Origin: Prevotella sp.
GTDB lineage: Bacteria > Bacteroidota > Bacteroidia > Bacteroidales > Dysgonomonadaceae
Direction: 5' to 3'
Assembly (NCBI GenBank): GCA_031285625.1
Contig: JAITVV010000063.1
Location: forward strand, 62,001 to 126,000
Length of the DNA: 64,000 bases
Shown: positions 1 through 8,940 of the stretch, piece after piece
How positions within the stretch are numbered: position 1 is the stretch's first letter
Layout: each line of letters starts with the position of its first letter
Translations under genes and position numbers: made by a program
The notes under the pieces: model-generated
The model's input: the letters and a program-made list of their open reading frames with translations, nothing else
Databases searched by the model: none
What the model was told of the DNA's origin: nothing

Positions 1-1548
1 TGTCATTAAATATAAATTTGTAAGGATTCCCATAATAGGAAGTAATGAAAATTTATATTTAAATGCTGCTATTGATAATCCAAGCCATACCAAACCAAAA
101 ACGAGTAAAAGAGGCTTTCCGCTAATGATATCAATATAATCTGTCTTACTGACAAACAAATATACTGCAACTATGAATAAAATAAAAATGATATACTGTC
201 CATTTATGTATGGAACCTTGAATTTAGCCTTCTTGCTTTCCCCTTTGTGATCAAGAAATAACACTCCGGCACATACAAGAATAAATGCAAAAAATGTACC
301 TACACTAGTCAAGTCTACCACAAATTGCATATCCAGAAAAAGAGATGGGATACAAACTAAAACACCTGTCATTATGGTTGAAAAAGAAGGAGTTTTGTAC
401 TTAGGGTGTATCTTGGAAAACTTAGGCCAAAGCAGGCCATCGCGGCTCATTGTCATCCATATGCGCGGCTGCCCTATCTGAAATACAAGTATAGCGCTGG
501 TAATTGCAATAATAGCAGTAAAGGATATTACTCCTGCTACAAAATCCATATCCACCAACTGAAATACATATGCCAGAGGATCGTCGACACCTAATTCTTT
601 ATAGCTGACCATACCTGTAAGGACAAGTGCTATAGCTACATATAATATTGTACAGATACCTAAGCAATACAACATGGCGCGCGGCATATCCCTTTGGGGA
701 TTCTTGCTTTCTTCGGCTGTGGTAGATATAGAATCAAATCCGATAAAGGCAAAGAAAACAGCAGCTACGCCACCCAGCACTCCTTGTATACCATTGGGAG
801 CAAAAGGAGACCAGTTTTCAGGCTTTACAAAAAATGCCCCGATAAGGATAACTGCAAGGATGATTCCTATTTTAAGAAATACAAGCAGATTATTTACCAT
901 TTTTGATTCCTTGATTCCTAAAAAAACGAGAAAAGTAAGTGCAGTTACTACAAGTCCGGCAGGGAGATTAACTAATATTTTTGTTCCGAATAGTTCCGGA
1001 GCATTTTGATAGATTTGTGCTGCCTTTAAAGTATGTGCGGGTAAATCTGCACCACCCTGCAGTACAGCATTGTATGCCTTATGTGCAGTGGAGTAACCTA
1101 TAGCAAGCCAGTCGGGCCAGGCAACTCCAAACCCCTGCAAAAGAGTAGTAAAATATTCAGACCAGGAGATAGCTATCACCATATTGGAAACTGCATATTC
1201 AAGTATCAACGCCCAACCTATTACCCATGCAAATATTTCACCTAACGACACATAAGTATATGTATAAGCACTACCGCTTACTGAAATCATAGATGCAAAC
1301 TGGGCATAGCACAGTGCTGTAAACACACAGGCTATAGCTACAAAAACGAAAAGGAGAGACACTGCAGGCCCTCCATGAAAAGCAGCACGCCCAATAGTGC
1401 TGAAAATACCAGCACCTACTATAGCAGCAATACCAAAAAGTGTCAGATCCCTGACACCTAATACTCTTTTCATTCCTGAACTGATGGAATCGCCTTCATC
1501 GGAGATACTATCAATACTCTTTTTACGTATAAAGGAATTTAAACTCAT
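1..1548 (-). CDS. APC-family amino-acid permease, C terminus cut by window edge
   Basis: Inner-membrane amino-acid transporter of the APC superfamily, closest in appearance to the cationic amino-acid transporter (CAT/YfnA) group. The reading frame starts at the ATG at 1548 (MSLNSFIRKK) and is open to base 1, giving 516 codons, so only a short C-terminal piece is missing. TM1 carries the family glycine motif (GAGIFSTIG). A mid-protein loop reads GQPRIWMTMSRDGLLWPK, a CAT-group hallmark, and the last visible stretch is PIMGILTNLYLM. The start codon directly follows the stop of the upstream gene, so it is the visible distal gene of the dut-to-permease run. Substrate is unknown. Family assignment is firm; the role is inferred. 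Confidence 0.88.
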   Translation of the reverse strand, partial: MSLNSFIRKKSIDSISDEGDSISSGMKRVLGVRDLTLFGIAAIVGAGIFSTIGRAAFHGGPAVSLLFVFVAIACVFTALCYAQFASMISVSGSAYTYTYVSLGEIFAWVIGWALILEYAVSNMVIAISWSEYFTTLLQGFGVAWPDWLAIGYSTAHKAYNAVLQGGADLPAHTLKAAQIYQNAPELFGTKILVNLPAGLVVTALTFLVFLGIKESKMVNNLLVFLKIGIILAVILIGAFFVKPENWSPFAPNGIQGVLGGVAAVFFAFIGFDSISTTAEESKNPQRDMPRAMLYCLGICTILYVAIALVLTGMVSYKELGVDDPLAYVFQLVDMDFVAGVISFTAIIAITSAILVFQIGQPRIWMTMSRDGLLWPKFSKIHPKYKTPSFSTIMTGVLVCIPSLFLDMQFVVDLTSVGTFFAFILVCAGVLFLDHKGESKKAKFKVPYINGQYIIFILFIVAVYLFVSKTDYIDIISGKPLLLVFGLVWLGLSIAAFKYKFSLLPIMGILTNLYLMT

Positions 1549-2094
1549 TTATAATTGTTCTATATTAATAGATTTTTCAGAACCCGGCATTATATGAATT
1601 GAACCTATTTTGGCAGACGAAGCTTTCTTAATAATATATGCCAGTTTACGTGAAGCTTTGTTTATTTCTGTCCAATTCCAAAGATCAGGATTGGCCATTT
1701 CCGGATATGTTGAATACCAGTTATTTGCCCTTACCTGACTATTATGTTTTATAGTAGAGTACTCAAGCTTGTTATTCCAAACCTTACCAAAATATAATTG
1801 TATTAATCCCCAGCCCTCTGAACTATAGCGAAAAGTATAACCATTACAATATTCCGGATCTAAGTTCACTTTTCTAAATATAACCTTTCCTCCAAAATCA
1901 GGAGAATATATATTAAAGTGGCCTGCACGTTTTTCTGTTTCTATTTTATGCTCTATTTCTTCCAATGTCGGATATTTTACAATTTCTTCTCCATAGCTGG
2001 AATATAAATCATATATTTCCCAATTTGTTTCATTGAAGATGAAGTCCAGAATAATTTTCCGATCATTCTTTTCTGCATAGAAATTAAAGTTCAT
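1549..2094 (-). CDS. Hypothetical protein, 181 aa
   Basis: I do not recognise a named family. The product is soluble-looking, without a signal peptide or membrane segment, and aromatic-rich. It has a segment with GWGLIQLYFGK near residue 95 and a segment with NPDLWNWTEI near residue 136, followed by a helical SRKLAYIIKK. Its ATG overlaps the stop of the FemAB-like gene (ATGA type) and its stop touches the permease start, so it is translationally coupled on both sides. Real coding is supported by this packing and by length. No function can be assigned. Confidence 0.75.
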   Translation of the reverse strand: MNFNFYAEKNDRKIILDFIFNETNWEIYDLYSSYGEEIVKYPTLEEIEHKIETEKRAGHFNIYSPDFGGKVIFRKVNLDPEYCNGYTFRYSSEGWGLIQLYFGKVWNNKLEYSTIKHNSQVRANNWYSTYPEMANPDLWNWTEINKASRKLAYIIKKASSAKIGSIHIMPGSEKSINIEQL

Positions 2095-3020
2095 AAATCT
2101 ATTGTATAAATGTCATATACTGTGGCTCTGGCTCCGAACCCCTCTTTTTGCTGTATCAGACTTTCGTTGAGATATAATCCATTTTCTTCGGTGGAAACAC
2201 CATAGTCAAAATAGCTTTTATCGGGATAGGAGTTAATTATATGATCAACCAACAAATCTGTGGCTCCTGATTCTTTCCCGTTATCAGAAGCAGCAATATA
2301 TTGTACATGTGCAACTGTTTTTGTTTCAAATACGACTGAACCAGCAATTAAGTTAACCTCATCTTTCACCACATATAAATGAATATTCTCCGGAAATTTA
2401 TTTTTCAGATATACGATTTCTTCCAAGGAGTGAACCGGTTGCTTATTATATCTTGTTTGTAAATTCTCACTTAATATATTCCAAAAAGCAGCAAAATCCT
2501 GAGACTCTTCAATTTTCAAGTTGCTTTTTTCAGCTTTCTTTATTCCACGTTTGCGAAGTTCCGAGTATTTTAATCTTTCGGCCAGATATATTGTGGATGA
2601 GATATTGCGCTCTGTTAATACTGCATTATACCTGAACAAAGCATATAAATCTTCTTCTGATGGTTGCTGATGATAGATATGCGGGACAGTTTTATATCTG
2701 ATTTTTTTTATACCCTGATGACGGAATGTAACAGTCAGGTATTCAAATATAGACAATACATCTTTAGCTTTAGTATCAGCATTCATTATGAGCCCTCCAT
2801 AGGTGAGCCCTTTGTGAGAATAGAAGACTTTATCTTCTATATGTCCGGGCATTATAGCTATAAGCTTCCCTTTCTCATAAAACAACAGCGAGTAGTCATT
2901 AAAGCGACTTCCATGATATTCCATAAAATCCCTAAGATGAAGGAAAGTTCCATTCTTGGATTTGAGGACGAAATTATCCCATTCAGTTCTGAGTTCAGAT
3001 GTGTACAATTTAATTTCCAT
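2091..3020 (-). CDS. FemAB/GNAT-like acyltransferase, 309 aa
   Basis: Predicted cytoplasmic transferase of the FemAB-like, double-GNAT class (Pfam Acetyltransf_6 type), which moves acyl or aminoacyl groups onto cell-envelope precursors or sugars. The start is placed at 3020 (MEIKLYTSEL) because this ATG overlaps the end of the upstream ketoisomerase gene by only a few bases; an in-frame ATG at 3095 would overlap it by 86 bases. The C-terminal GNAT half contains AGSVVFETKTVAHVQYIAAS followed by DYGVSTEENG, the typical substrate-pocket region of this class. Directly behind an FdtA-like gene it could N-acylate an amino sugar, but no aminotransferase is visible here. Class is fairly sure, substrate unknown. 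Confidence 0.72.
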   Translation of the reverse strand: MEIKLYTSELRTEWDNFVLKSKNGTFLHLRDFMEYHGSRFNDYSLLFYEKGKLIAIMPGHIEDKVFYSHKGLTYGGLIMNADTKAKDVLSIFEYLTVTFRHQGIKKIRYKTVPHIYHQQPSEEDLYALFRYNAVLTERNISSTIYLAERLKYSELRKRGIKKAEKSNLKIEESQDFAAFWNILSENLQTRYNKQPVHSLEEIVYLKNKFPENIHLYVVKDEVNLIAGSVVFETKTVAHVQYIAASDNGKESGATDLLVDHIINSYPDKSYFDYGVSTEENGLYLNESLIQQKEGFGARATVYDIYTIDL

Positions 3021-3762
3021 GCCGACGGTATTTAATGAAGTCTGAATATGTATGGATGTAGTTATCTGCATCATATTTATCGGATGCCAAAACAAGACAA
3101 ACTACATCTTGCGAATATTCTTTCTCGACAGCCCATATACCCGGAGGAATGTGAAGTCCGCATGCCGGATCATCAAGAGTGGCCGTTTTTTTGTTTATGC
3201 CATCATCTAACTCGACATCGAAACTACCATTTGCAGCTATCAGAATCTCATGACAAAACTTATGTGCATGCATACCTCTCTTTTCGCCGGCAGGTATATC
3301 TGAAATATAAAATATCCGCTTCATACTGAAAGGAATATTCTCATTTGTCGAGATTATATTTTCACCGGATGCAGAGAGTTTGATAACAGAGCAATCGTCT
3401 ACAGAATATTCCTTCAGGAAAAGATTGGATTCTCCCCCTTTATTCGTTAGACTGAAAGATATAATTAAGTAAATAGTATCTGGCGATGTATTTTTTATAG
3501 TTCGTTGTACGTTAACTGGAATATATAGTCCCTTATTGGGTTGATCAAGCATATATTCTCTATCTTTTTCTATAGTGATATCAAGAGAACCGGAAAGAGC
3601 AATAAGCATTTCTTCTCCTAGTTTTGGGGGTTGGTTTGAAACACCACTTACCCATGAAACCTGCGATATATAAAAAGGAATATGTCGCTCTATTTCCGCA
3701 AAATAAAGATTTCCGCGCTCATCTGTAATTTTAGGTAATTCAATTATCTTTTCTCTTTCCAT
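3010..3762 (-). CDS. Tandem FdtA/WxcM-like sugar 3,4-ketoisomerase (cupin), 250 aa
   Basis: Two FdtA/WxcM-like cupin domains in one chain. FdtA-type enzymes isomerise dTDP-4-keto-6-deoxyglucose to the 3-keto sugar on the way to amino-deoxy sugars of surface polysaccharides. The second domain (about residues 130-250) has the family active-site stretch RGMHAHK with both histidines, then GSFDVELDDG, GLHIPPGIWA and the LVLASDKYDADNYI tail. The first domain (about 1-115) keeps the fold pattern (RGNLYFAE, GLYIPVNVQRT) but has NQPPKLGEE where the His-x-His should be, so it is probably inactive. It starts 12 bp after the EnvC-like gene and overlaps the FemAB-like gene. A WxcM-type sugar-nucleotide role is an alternative. 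Confidence 0.78.
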   Translation of the reverse strand: MEREKIIELPKITDERGNLYFAEIERHIPFYISQVSWVSGVSNQPPKLGEEMLIALSGSLDITIEKDREYMLDQPNKGLYIPVNVQRTIKNTSPDTIYLIISFSLTNKGGESNLFLKEYSVDDCSVIKLSASGENIISTNENIPFSMKRIFYISDIPAGEKRGMHAHKFCHEILIAANGSFDVELDDGINKKTATLDDPACGLHIPPGIWAVEKEYSQDVVCLVLASDKYDADNYIHTYSDFIKYRRHGN

Positions 3763-3774
3763 GGCAAGCTAGTT

Positions 3775-5049
3775 TTATCTTAACCAAGGTTCAGGATTCA
3801 TCTTATTAGTACCTTGCCACAACTGGAAGTGCATCTGAGAATAACCTGTGTCTGAGTCTGTATATACCTTACCTAAAGACTGTCCGGTTTTCACAGAATC
3901 TCCCTGCTTTACATATATAGTTTGTATATTTCCATAGAAGGTATAATAATTACCATGACGAACAATGATACAGGTGTTATAGCCTGGTATAGCTGCCACA
4001 TAGGTAACTTCACCATTAAAGACTGCTTTTGCATCAGCTCCTGCCTGAGAGCGTATATCTATACCGCTACTAGATGTGGTAACATTCCACTTGCTATGCT
4101 GATGGTTTCCAAACCGGGTAGTAATTGTATAATTTCCCGAAATAGGATAAGGGAGTTTACCCTTATTGGCTGCAAAATTATTTGATAAGACTATATTCTC
4201 AGGGCTGACAGTTGCTTTTGCAGTGCGCGTGATCGTCCTTTTCTCGCCAGATCTTGTTCTTGTCTTGCTTTTGGCAGCCTCCGCACGTGCTTTTTCTTCC
4301 GCTTTGCGTTTTGCCTCCCGTTCCTGGCGGGCAACTTCTTCTGCTATCAATTTTGCAATCTGACGATCAAGTGCTTCTGCCTGTTTTTGCTTTTGTAACA
4401 ATATCTTTTGAAGATCTTTCTGCTTGTTTTGAGCTTCGGTGACCTCTTTTTGATAATTTGTTTCTTCCTGTTTAAGCTTCTCTTGCTCACTTTCCCGGAG
4501 GCCGATTAATGTCACTTTCTCTGATCTAACCTTGGTAAGAGCTTCTTTCCTGTCTTTCAGCTTGGCGCTTTTCTCTTTTATCTCATCTGCCTGATTGCTT
4601 CTCCATTCCGAATATTCACGTAAATACCGCACCCTCCTGTATGATTCTGTTAATGATTTTCCGGATAATACAAACAGCAGCTTATTCTCACTTTGTCTGT
4701 TACGTTGCATTGCATCGATAGCCTTAGCATAACTTGCCTGTTTATCCTTTAATTCAGCTTCCAGATTTAGTACTTCTTTTTCTATTTGTTGCTGTTCTAC
4801 TGAGATTCCTGTTACTTCCTGTTCGAGAAGCCCCAGTACTTTTTGGCGTGAAAATATTTGATTTGATATCAGCTTAACCCTGTCAAGAAGGTTCTCTGTT
4901 GTTTTTTTTGTATCACGCAGCAATTGATCAGTATTCGATATTTCACGCAGGGCATCTTTCCTTTGCTTTTCCAGAGCCTTTATTTTGGCAGTTTGGGCAA
5001 AAGACGAGATACTAACAGTTAAAACAACAAAAAGAACTAATATTCTCAT
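3775..5049 (-). CDS. EnvC-like murein hydrolase activator, M23/LytM domain, 424 aa
   Basis: Exported protein with a signal peptide (about residues 1-18), a long charged coiled coil (about 20-270, rich in K, E, Q) and a C-terminal LytM/M23 domain (about 310-424). This is the EnvC/NlpD architecture, which activates amidases at the division septum. The metallopeptidase site looks incomplete: GIDIRS keeps the first Asp, and the C-terminal motif reads SQMHFQLW, so the zinc-ligand His is kept but the catalytic His two residues earlier is Gln. That fits an activator rather than an active endopeptidase. The gene abuts the DUF4292 stop. Low-complexity AEEKARAEAAKSKTRTR precedes the LytM domain. Confidence 0.85.
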   Translation of the reverse strand: MRILVLFVVLTVSISSFAQTAKIKALEKQRKDALREISNTDQLLRDTKKTTENLLDRVKLISNQIFSRQKVLGLLEQEVTGISVEQQQIEKEVLNLEAELKDKQASYAKAIDAMQRNRQSENKLLFVLSGKSLTESYRRVRYLREYSEWRSNQADEIKEKSAKLKDRKEALTKVRSEKVTLIGLRESEQEKLKQEETNYQKEVTEAQNKQKDLQKILLQKQKQAEALDRQIAKLIAEEVARQEREAKRKAEEKARAEAAKSKTRTRSGEKRTITRTAKATVSPENIVLSNNFAANKGKLPYPISGNYTITTRFGNHQHSKWNVTTSSSGIDIRSQAGADAKAVFNGEVTYVAAIPGYNTCIIVRHGNYYTFYGNIQTIYVKQGDSVKTGQSLGKVYTDSDTGYSQMHFQLWQGTNKMNPEPWLR

Positions 5050-5901
5050 TTAGGGTAAAGATGACATAAATTGTTTCAGCGTTTTTTTACTGTAACTTGA
5101 CGAGATATTGTTATTTATTTCGAATCCTTTTTCGTTGATATTCAGCTTTGAATAAGATATTTCAATGCTACCACTCTTCTTCATTGCATCCACCTTTGCA
5201 TTCATTACAGTAGGATATACCAACTTGTTGTCAGGGTCTTTAATAAAATCATTATATATCCACTGGATGGTAACATTCTTTTCCTTATTCTTGTTCGCAT
5301 TGGAAATAACAGTAGACACAATACGATCAGAAGCATCTATCGTAAAATTATAGATCATGCTCTTTTTCCCTTTCGCCTGTAATATATAGTGATTGTCGAT
5401 TGCTGTTATATCGTAGTTGTCATAATCCGATTGAGAAACTCCTTTTTTTCCGGCAAGAAAAAGATTGTTAGTCATTAAAGCCTGTAAGTTATAATAATTA
5501 AAATCTATAACATCTTTCAGGGCACTTATATCTTCTGCTACATATTGTTTTTTCAGGCGGTTGATGGCATATATACTGTCAGGTGTAATAGTTACGCGAG
5601 CAACTTCTGTACCCAGAAACCGGACTGACACCTGCATCATACTATCCTTTACAATCTTAAAAGCAGCAGAAGCTTTTTTGCCTGAGCCATTTATTTCATA
5701 GCCAATATTTCCTTTTGCTGAAATTGTTTTAAAATCAATCTGTGCCTGTAATACATCTTTAAGAACTTCGTCTTGGGATTTTTCTACTAATGTACCCCCT
5801 CCTGAAATCACATTCTTTTTAGACTTGCAACTGCTTATAAAAAGCAAGATAAAAAGTACAGACAGAAGAGAGACTGTATTATATATTTTGAATGCTTTCA
5901 T
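5050..5901 (-). CDS. DUF4292 lipoprotein, 283 aa
   Basis: Predicted lipoprotein of the DUF4292 family, recognised by size, layout and the conserved position between a TPR protein and an EnvC-like gene in Bacteroidales. The N terminus has a hydrophobic stretch ending in a lipobox (LFISSC near residue 25) followed by KSKKN. The rest is beta-rich and reminiscent of LolA/LolB-like outer-membrane lipoprotein carriers (ISAKGNIGYEINGSGK, then VTIQWIYNDFIKDPDN), but that similarity is an inference. Start and upstream stop share one base (TAATG), and the stop abuts envC, so the three are one transcription unit. Confidence 0.78.
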   Translation of the reverse strand: MKAFKIYNTVSLLSVLFILLFISSCKSKKNVISGGGTLVEKSQDEVLKDVLQAQIDFKTISAKGNIGYEINGSGKKASAAFKIVKDSMMQVSVRFLGTEVARVTITPDSIYAINRLKKQYVAEDISALKDVIDFNYYNLQALMTNNLFLAGKKGVSQSDYDNYDITAIDNHYILQAKGKKSMIYNFTIDASDRIVSTVISNANKNKEKNVTIQWIYNDFIKDPDNKLVYPTVMNAKVDAMKKSGSIEISYSKLNINEKGFEINNNISSSYSKKTLKQFMSSLP

Positions 5902-7664
5902 TATTCAGCAACATACGTTTTTGATTCTATTTTTTTATCAAGGGTCTTTGATTTACTATCCCCCTTTTCTTTTGCTTTTATCCAGTATTCGAGAGCCTTT
6001 TCCGGTTCATCGGTTTTATACAGGACATCACCATAATGCTCTAGGACCTCACTACTGATCTCCTCCTTCTTTTCTTCGCTATACTTTATAGCATTTTCGA
6101 TATATATTTTTGCCATGGTAAAAGCTCCCTGCTCAAACAATACCCAACCATATGTATCCAGATAGGTCGGATTGGTCGGTTCCGCTTTTACGGTCATGCT
6201 ACTCATACGTTCAGCCTTGTCCAGATCTTTCTTCGCCAGAGATAAAAAATAACTATAATTATTAAGCACCCCTACATTACCAGGATTATATTTCAGCGCT
6301 TTATCATATGTAGTAAAAGCGCTATCCAATTTCTCAAGATGATAGTATAAATCTCCTATCTGCCCATAAAAATCAGATAATAGAGCTACATTTTCTTCAT
6401 CAACATACACTACCCCTTTCTGCAAAGCATCGAGCGCATTCGTATAATCTTCCTTCATATATTCCGATACTCCCAGATAAAAGTAAAACTGGGGCTGATC
6501 GGGAATATAGGAAATAGCATCCTTACATATTTTGATCGACATATCCAGGCTATCAGGAAAAGTTGTGCTTAGCAACTGCTCCCATCCTACAGGATTTGTC
6601 GGATTTGCTTCAGCAAATATCTGATATTGAACACGCGCTTCCTCTTTTTTCGTTTGCATAGCTAAAAGATTACCATACATAAGATTTAGTTTTGGTTCCT
6701 GCGGATGCTGTATCATCAGAGAGTCAAACAAAACATTGGCAACTTGTGTATCTTGCCTGTTTTGCTGTAATGACCCTACATATTGCGCAAGAACAGCCAA
6801 TTTGGTATCTATATCCATTTTAGGGCTTACAAGTGCCAAATGAAGCTCTTCTTCTGCAGCTTCTTTATTATTTGTCTGCTCGTAGTATTCTGCAATTGAC
6901 GAAATTAGATAAGGATCCTCCGGATCAATCGCCTTGGCTTTGCTGTATACCATATAAGCCTCTTTCATTTTCCCGGCTTGCATATATAGATTTCCTAACA
7001 GTATCTGATATTTTATCTCACTTGGGTATTTATCTATATATTTCTGGATTTCCGCAAAGGCTCTGTTCTCTTGCTTCAACATAGTGTAGAGCTGATACTT
7101 CTGTATACTGATCTTCTCTACCAGACCAATGATCTGTTCCAGTTTATCAAGTGTTGAAATAGCTTTTTGCAAATCGCCATCCATTCTGTATGCCTCTGAT
7201 AAATAAATATACAGTTCCGAATTATCGGGATTGTTAGCCAGTAATTTTTCAAACTGTTCTATGGCATCACTATATTGTTTAAAATCGAGGCAAAGACTGG
7301 CATATGCCATATTAAAATAAAAATTATTACCATCATAAGCAGAAGCTTTGCGGTAGTAATCAAGCGCCTTATTTTTATTATTAAGAGAATTAAAGTAACT
7401 ACCCAATTCGTAATAAACGGTTGCGTTGGTAGAATCGATAGCCAGACAGTATTTTAGATAGTCGATAGCAGAATCATACTTATTAGCAGTCTTGGCATTC
7501 ATTGCTTCATAGAAATAGTAATCAAACTTACGCCTGTCATCCACAGAAAGATTTGCCATTGGCAGGTCTTTCGTGATTTTACTATTTGTATTTTGCTTTT
7601 GTGCAAACGATTTACCAAATGCAATTAATAAAATGAAGACAAAAAGATATATATTCTTTTGCAT
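5901..7664 (-). CDS. TPR-repeat protein, exported, 587 aa
   Basis: Signal peptide (residues 1-21, LLIAFGKSFAQ) followed by about ten tetratricopeptide repeats over residues 40-570. Clear repeat signatures include ATVYYELGSYFNSLNNKNKA, AISTLDKLEQI, GNLYMQAGKMKEAYMVYSKA and YNPGNVGVLNNYSYFLS. TPR proteins act as protein-interaction scaffolds; here probably periplasmic or at the inner face of the outer membrane with the DUF4292 lipoprotein. It begins 17 bp after dut and overlaps the DUF4292 start by one base. No enzymatic motif is visible. Confidence 0.85.
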   Translation of the reverse strand: MQKNIYLFVFILLIAFGKSFAQKQNTNSKITKDLPMANLSVDDRRKFDYYFYEAMNAKTANKYDSAIDYLKYCLAIDSTNATVYYELGSYFNSLNNKNKALDYYRKASAYDGNNFYFNMAYASLCLDFKQYSDAIEQFEKLLANNPDNSELYIYLSEAYRMDGDLQKAISTLDKLEQIIGLVEKISIQKYQLYTMLKQENRAFAEIQKYIDKYPSEIKYQILLGNLYMQAGKMKEAYMVYSKAKAIDPEDPYLISSIAEYYEQTNNKEAAEEELHLALVSPKMDIDTKLAVLAQYVGSLQQNRQDTQVANVLFDSLMIQHPQEPKLNLMYGNLLAMQTKKEEARVQYQIFAEANPTNPVGWEQLLSTTFPDSLDMSIKICKDAISYIPDQPQFYFYLGVSEYMKEDYTNALDALQKGVVYVDEENVALLSDFYGQIGDLYYHLEKLDSAFTTYDKALKYNPGNVGVLNNYSYFLSLAKKDLDKAERMSSMTVKAEPTNPTYLDTYGWVLFEQGAFTMAKIYIENAIKYSEEKKEEISSEVLEHYGDVLYKTDEPEKALEYWIKAKEKGDSKSKTLDKKIESKTYVAE

Positions 7665-7681
7665 ATAAAGAATTCGTCAAA

Positions 7682-8116
7682 TTATTGTTTTCCGGTATGC
7701 CCAAAGCCCCCGGCTCCACGTTCTGTTTCGCTTATAGTATCAACCTCTTCCCATTCAACTTGTGAATGCTGAGCTATTATCATCTGACATATCCGTTCTC
7801 CGTCGTTTATAACAAAGTCATCGTTAGATAAGTTGACAAGAATAACACGAATTTCACCACGATAGTCGGCATCTATAGTTCCAGGAGAATTCAATACAGT
7901 TAACCCATGTTTAGCAGCAAGACCACTTCGTGGGCGCACCTGAGCTTCAAAACCCTGTGGCAACTCGAGATACAAACCAGTAGGAACCATTGCCCGCTCC
8001 AAAGGTTTCAGTGTTATAGATGTTTCTATATTTGCCCGAAGATCAACTCCTGCAGAATATGGTGTAGCATATTCAGGTAACGGATGATGTGATTTATTTA
8101 TAATTTTTACTTTCAT
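7682..8116 (-). CDS. dut: dUTP diphosphatase, 144 aa
   Basis: Hydrolyses dUTP to dUMP and pyrophosphate, keeping uracil out of DNA and feeding dTMP synthesis. All trimeric dUTPase motifs are present in order: SAGVDLRA (motif 1), [11 protein letters not shown] (2), [13 protein letters not shown] (3, with the catalytic Asp and adjacent Tyr), GERICQMII (4) and the C-terminal [10 protein letters not shown] (5). I place the start at 8116 (MKVKIINK), which gives the family length; in-frame ATGs at 8119 and 8131 exist. It is the first gene of the long minus-strand run ending with the amino-acid permease. Confidence 0.96.
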   Translation of the reverse strand: MKVKIINKSHHPLPEYATPYSAGVDLRANIETSITLKPLERAMVPTGLYLELPQGFEAQVRPRSGLAAKHGLTVLNSPGTIDADYRGEIRVILVNLSNDDFVINDGERICQMIIAQHSQVEWEEVDTISETERGAGGFGHTGKQ

Positions 8117-8254
8117 CATTTTTATGTACAATCTGTTATAAGTTGCGAAATTAGTTAAATCTTTGCAATCTGCTTTGCTAATTGATAAAATTTAAGAATT
8201 TAATAATCAAGGAGGTTCGCTTTTCCTAAAATGATTCATGAAATAAGATGCTGT

Positions 8255-8286
8255 TTTGTATATTGGTCAACATTCAATATCTTTGC
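8255..8286 (+). promoter_or_regulatory. Bacteroidota-type promoter for ribH
   Basis: TTTG at 8255-8258, 20 bp, then TATCTTTG at 8279-8286 matches the -33/-7 consensus of the Bacteroidota primary sigma factor. It sits 25 bp before the ribH ATG. Confidence 0.72.
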
Positions 8287-8311
8287 GCTCTAACAAAAAT
8301 ATATAATTAAA

Positions 8312-8809
8312 ATGGCGACAGCATATCATAATTTATCATCATACGATCCGGCTAGTGTGCCTAACGGAGCAGATATGAGAATCGGAATTGTAGTTTCCGA
8401 ATGGAATGACAATATAACCCGAGCTATGCTCGACGGAGCATGTAATGTATTAAAAAAACATGGGGTTAAAGAGGAAAACATCCTTATCGATTTCGTACCA
8501 GGAAGTTTTGAACTTATTTTCGGCGCAAAACATCTTGCCGAAAACAAGGATATAGATGCTGTAATAACACTGGGCTCTGTAGTAAGGGGTGACACACCAC
8601 ATTTTGACTATGTATGCAGTGGAGTAACACAAGGTATCGCTGATATGAACATCCGTTACGATATTCCATTTATATTCGGGCTTTTAACTACTGACAACAT
8701 GCAACAAGCAGAGGAAAGGGCCGGAGGAAGACATGGTAACAAAGGCGATGAATGTGCAATAACTGCATTAAAAATGATAGATTTTTATCGAAGAAATTTG
8801 GAGGAATAA
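8312..8809 (+). CDS. ribH: 6,7-dimethyl-8-ribityllumazine synthase, 165 aa
   Basis: Penultimate step of riboflavin synthesis: condenses 5-amino-6-ribitylaminouracil with 3,4-dihydroxy-2-butanone 4-phosphate. The family motifs are visible: [20 protein letters not shown] near residue 24, the VPGSFEL stretch, [18 protein letters not shown] with the catalytic-region histidine, then [20 protein letters not shown]. Length is normal. Monocistronic from its own promoter; the tRNA promoter that follows overlaps the end of this gene. No FMN riboswitch is seen in the short leader. Confidence 0.97.
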   Translation: MATAYHNLSSYDPASVPNGADMRIGIVVSEWNDNITRAMLDGACNVLKKHGVKEENILIDFVPGSFELIFGAKHLAENKDIDAVITLGSVVRGDTPHFDYVCSGVTQGIADMNIRYDIPFIFGLLTTDNMQQAEERAGGRHGNKGDECAITALKMIDFYRRNLEE

Positions 8810-8827
8810 ATAAAAGTATTACCTTTG
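8797..8827 (+). promoter_or_regulatory. Promoter for tRNA-Tyr/tRNA-Gly pair
   Basis: TTTG at 8797-8800, a 19-bp spacer and TACCTTTG at 8820-8827, a full consensus match, ends 19 bp before tRNA-Tyr. The -33 half lies inside the last codons of ribH. Confidence 0.75.
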
Positions 8828-8846
8828 CATTCGCAAAAGAATAATA

Positions 8847-8929
8847 GGGCAGTTACCAGAGTGGCCAAATGGGGTTGACTGTAACTCAACTAGCTTACGC
8901 TTACGGTGGTTCGAATCCATCACTGCCCA
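8847..8929 (+). tRNA. tRNA-Tyr (GTA)
   Basis: 83-nt class II tRNA. The acceptor GGGCAGT pairs with ACTGCCC, the anticodon stem GTTGA/TCAAC encloses GTA at 8881-8883, there is a long variable arm, and the T-arm GGTTCGAATCC is canonical. Discriminator A at 8929. CCA is not encoded. Confidence 0.96.
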
Positions 8930-8940
8930 CTTTATACTTT

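Noticed and set aside
674-1009. Plus-strand ORF of 111 codons at the left end
   Set aside because: It lies opposite the amino-acid permease, whose frame has the family motifs; the plus-strand product looks like a translation of membrane-protein antisense.
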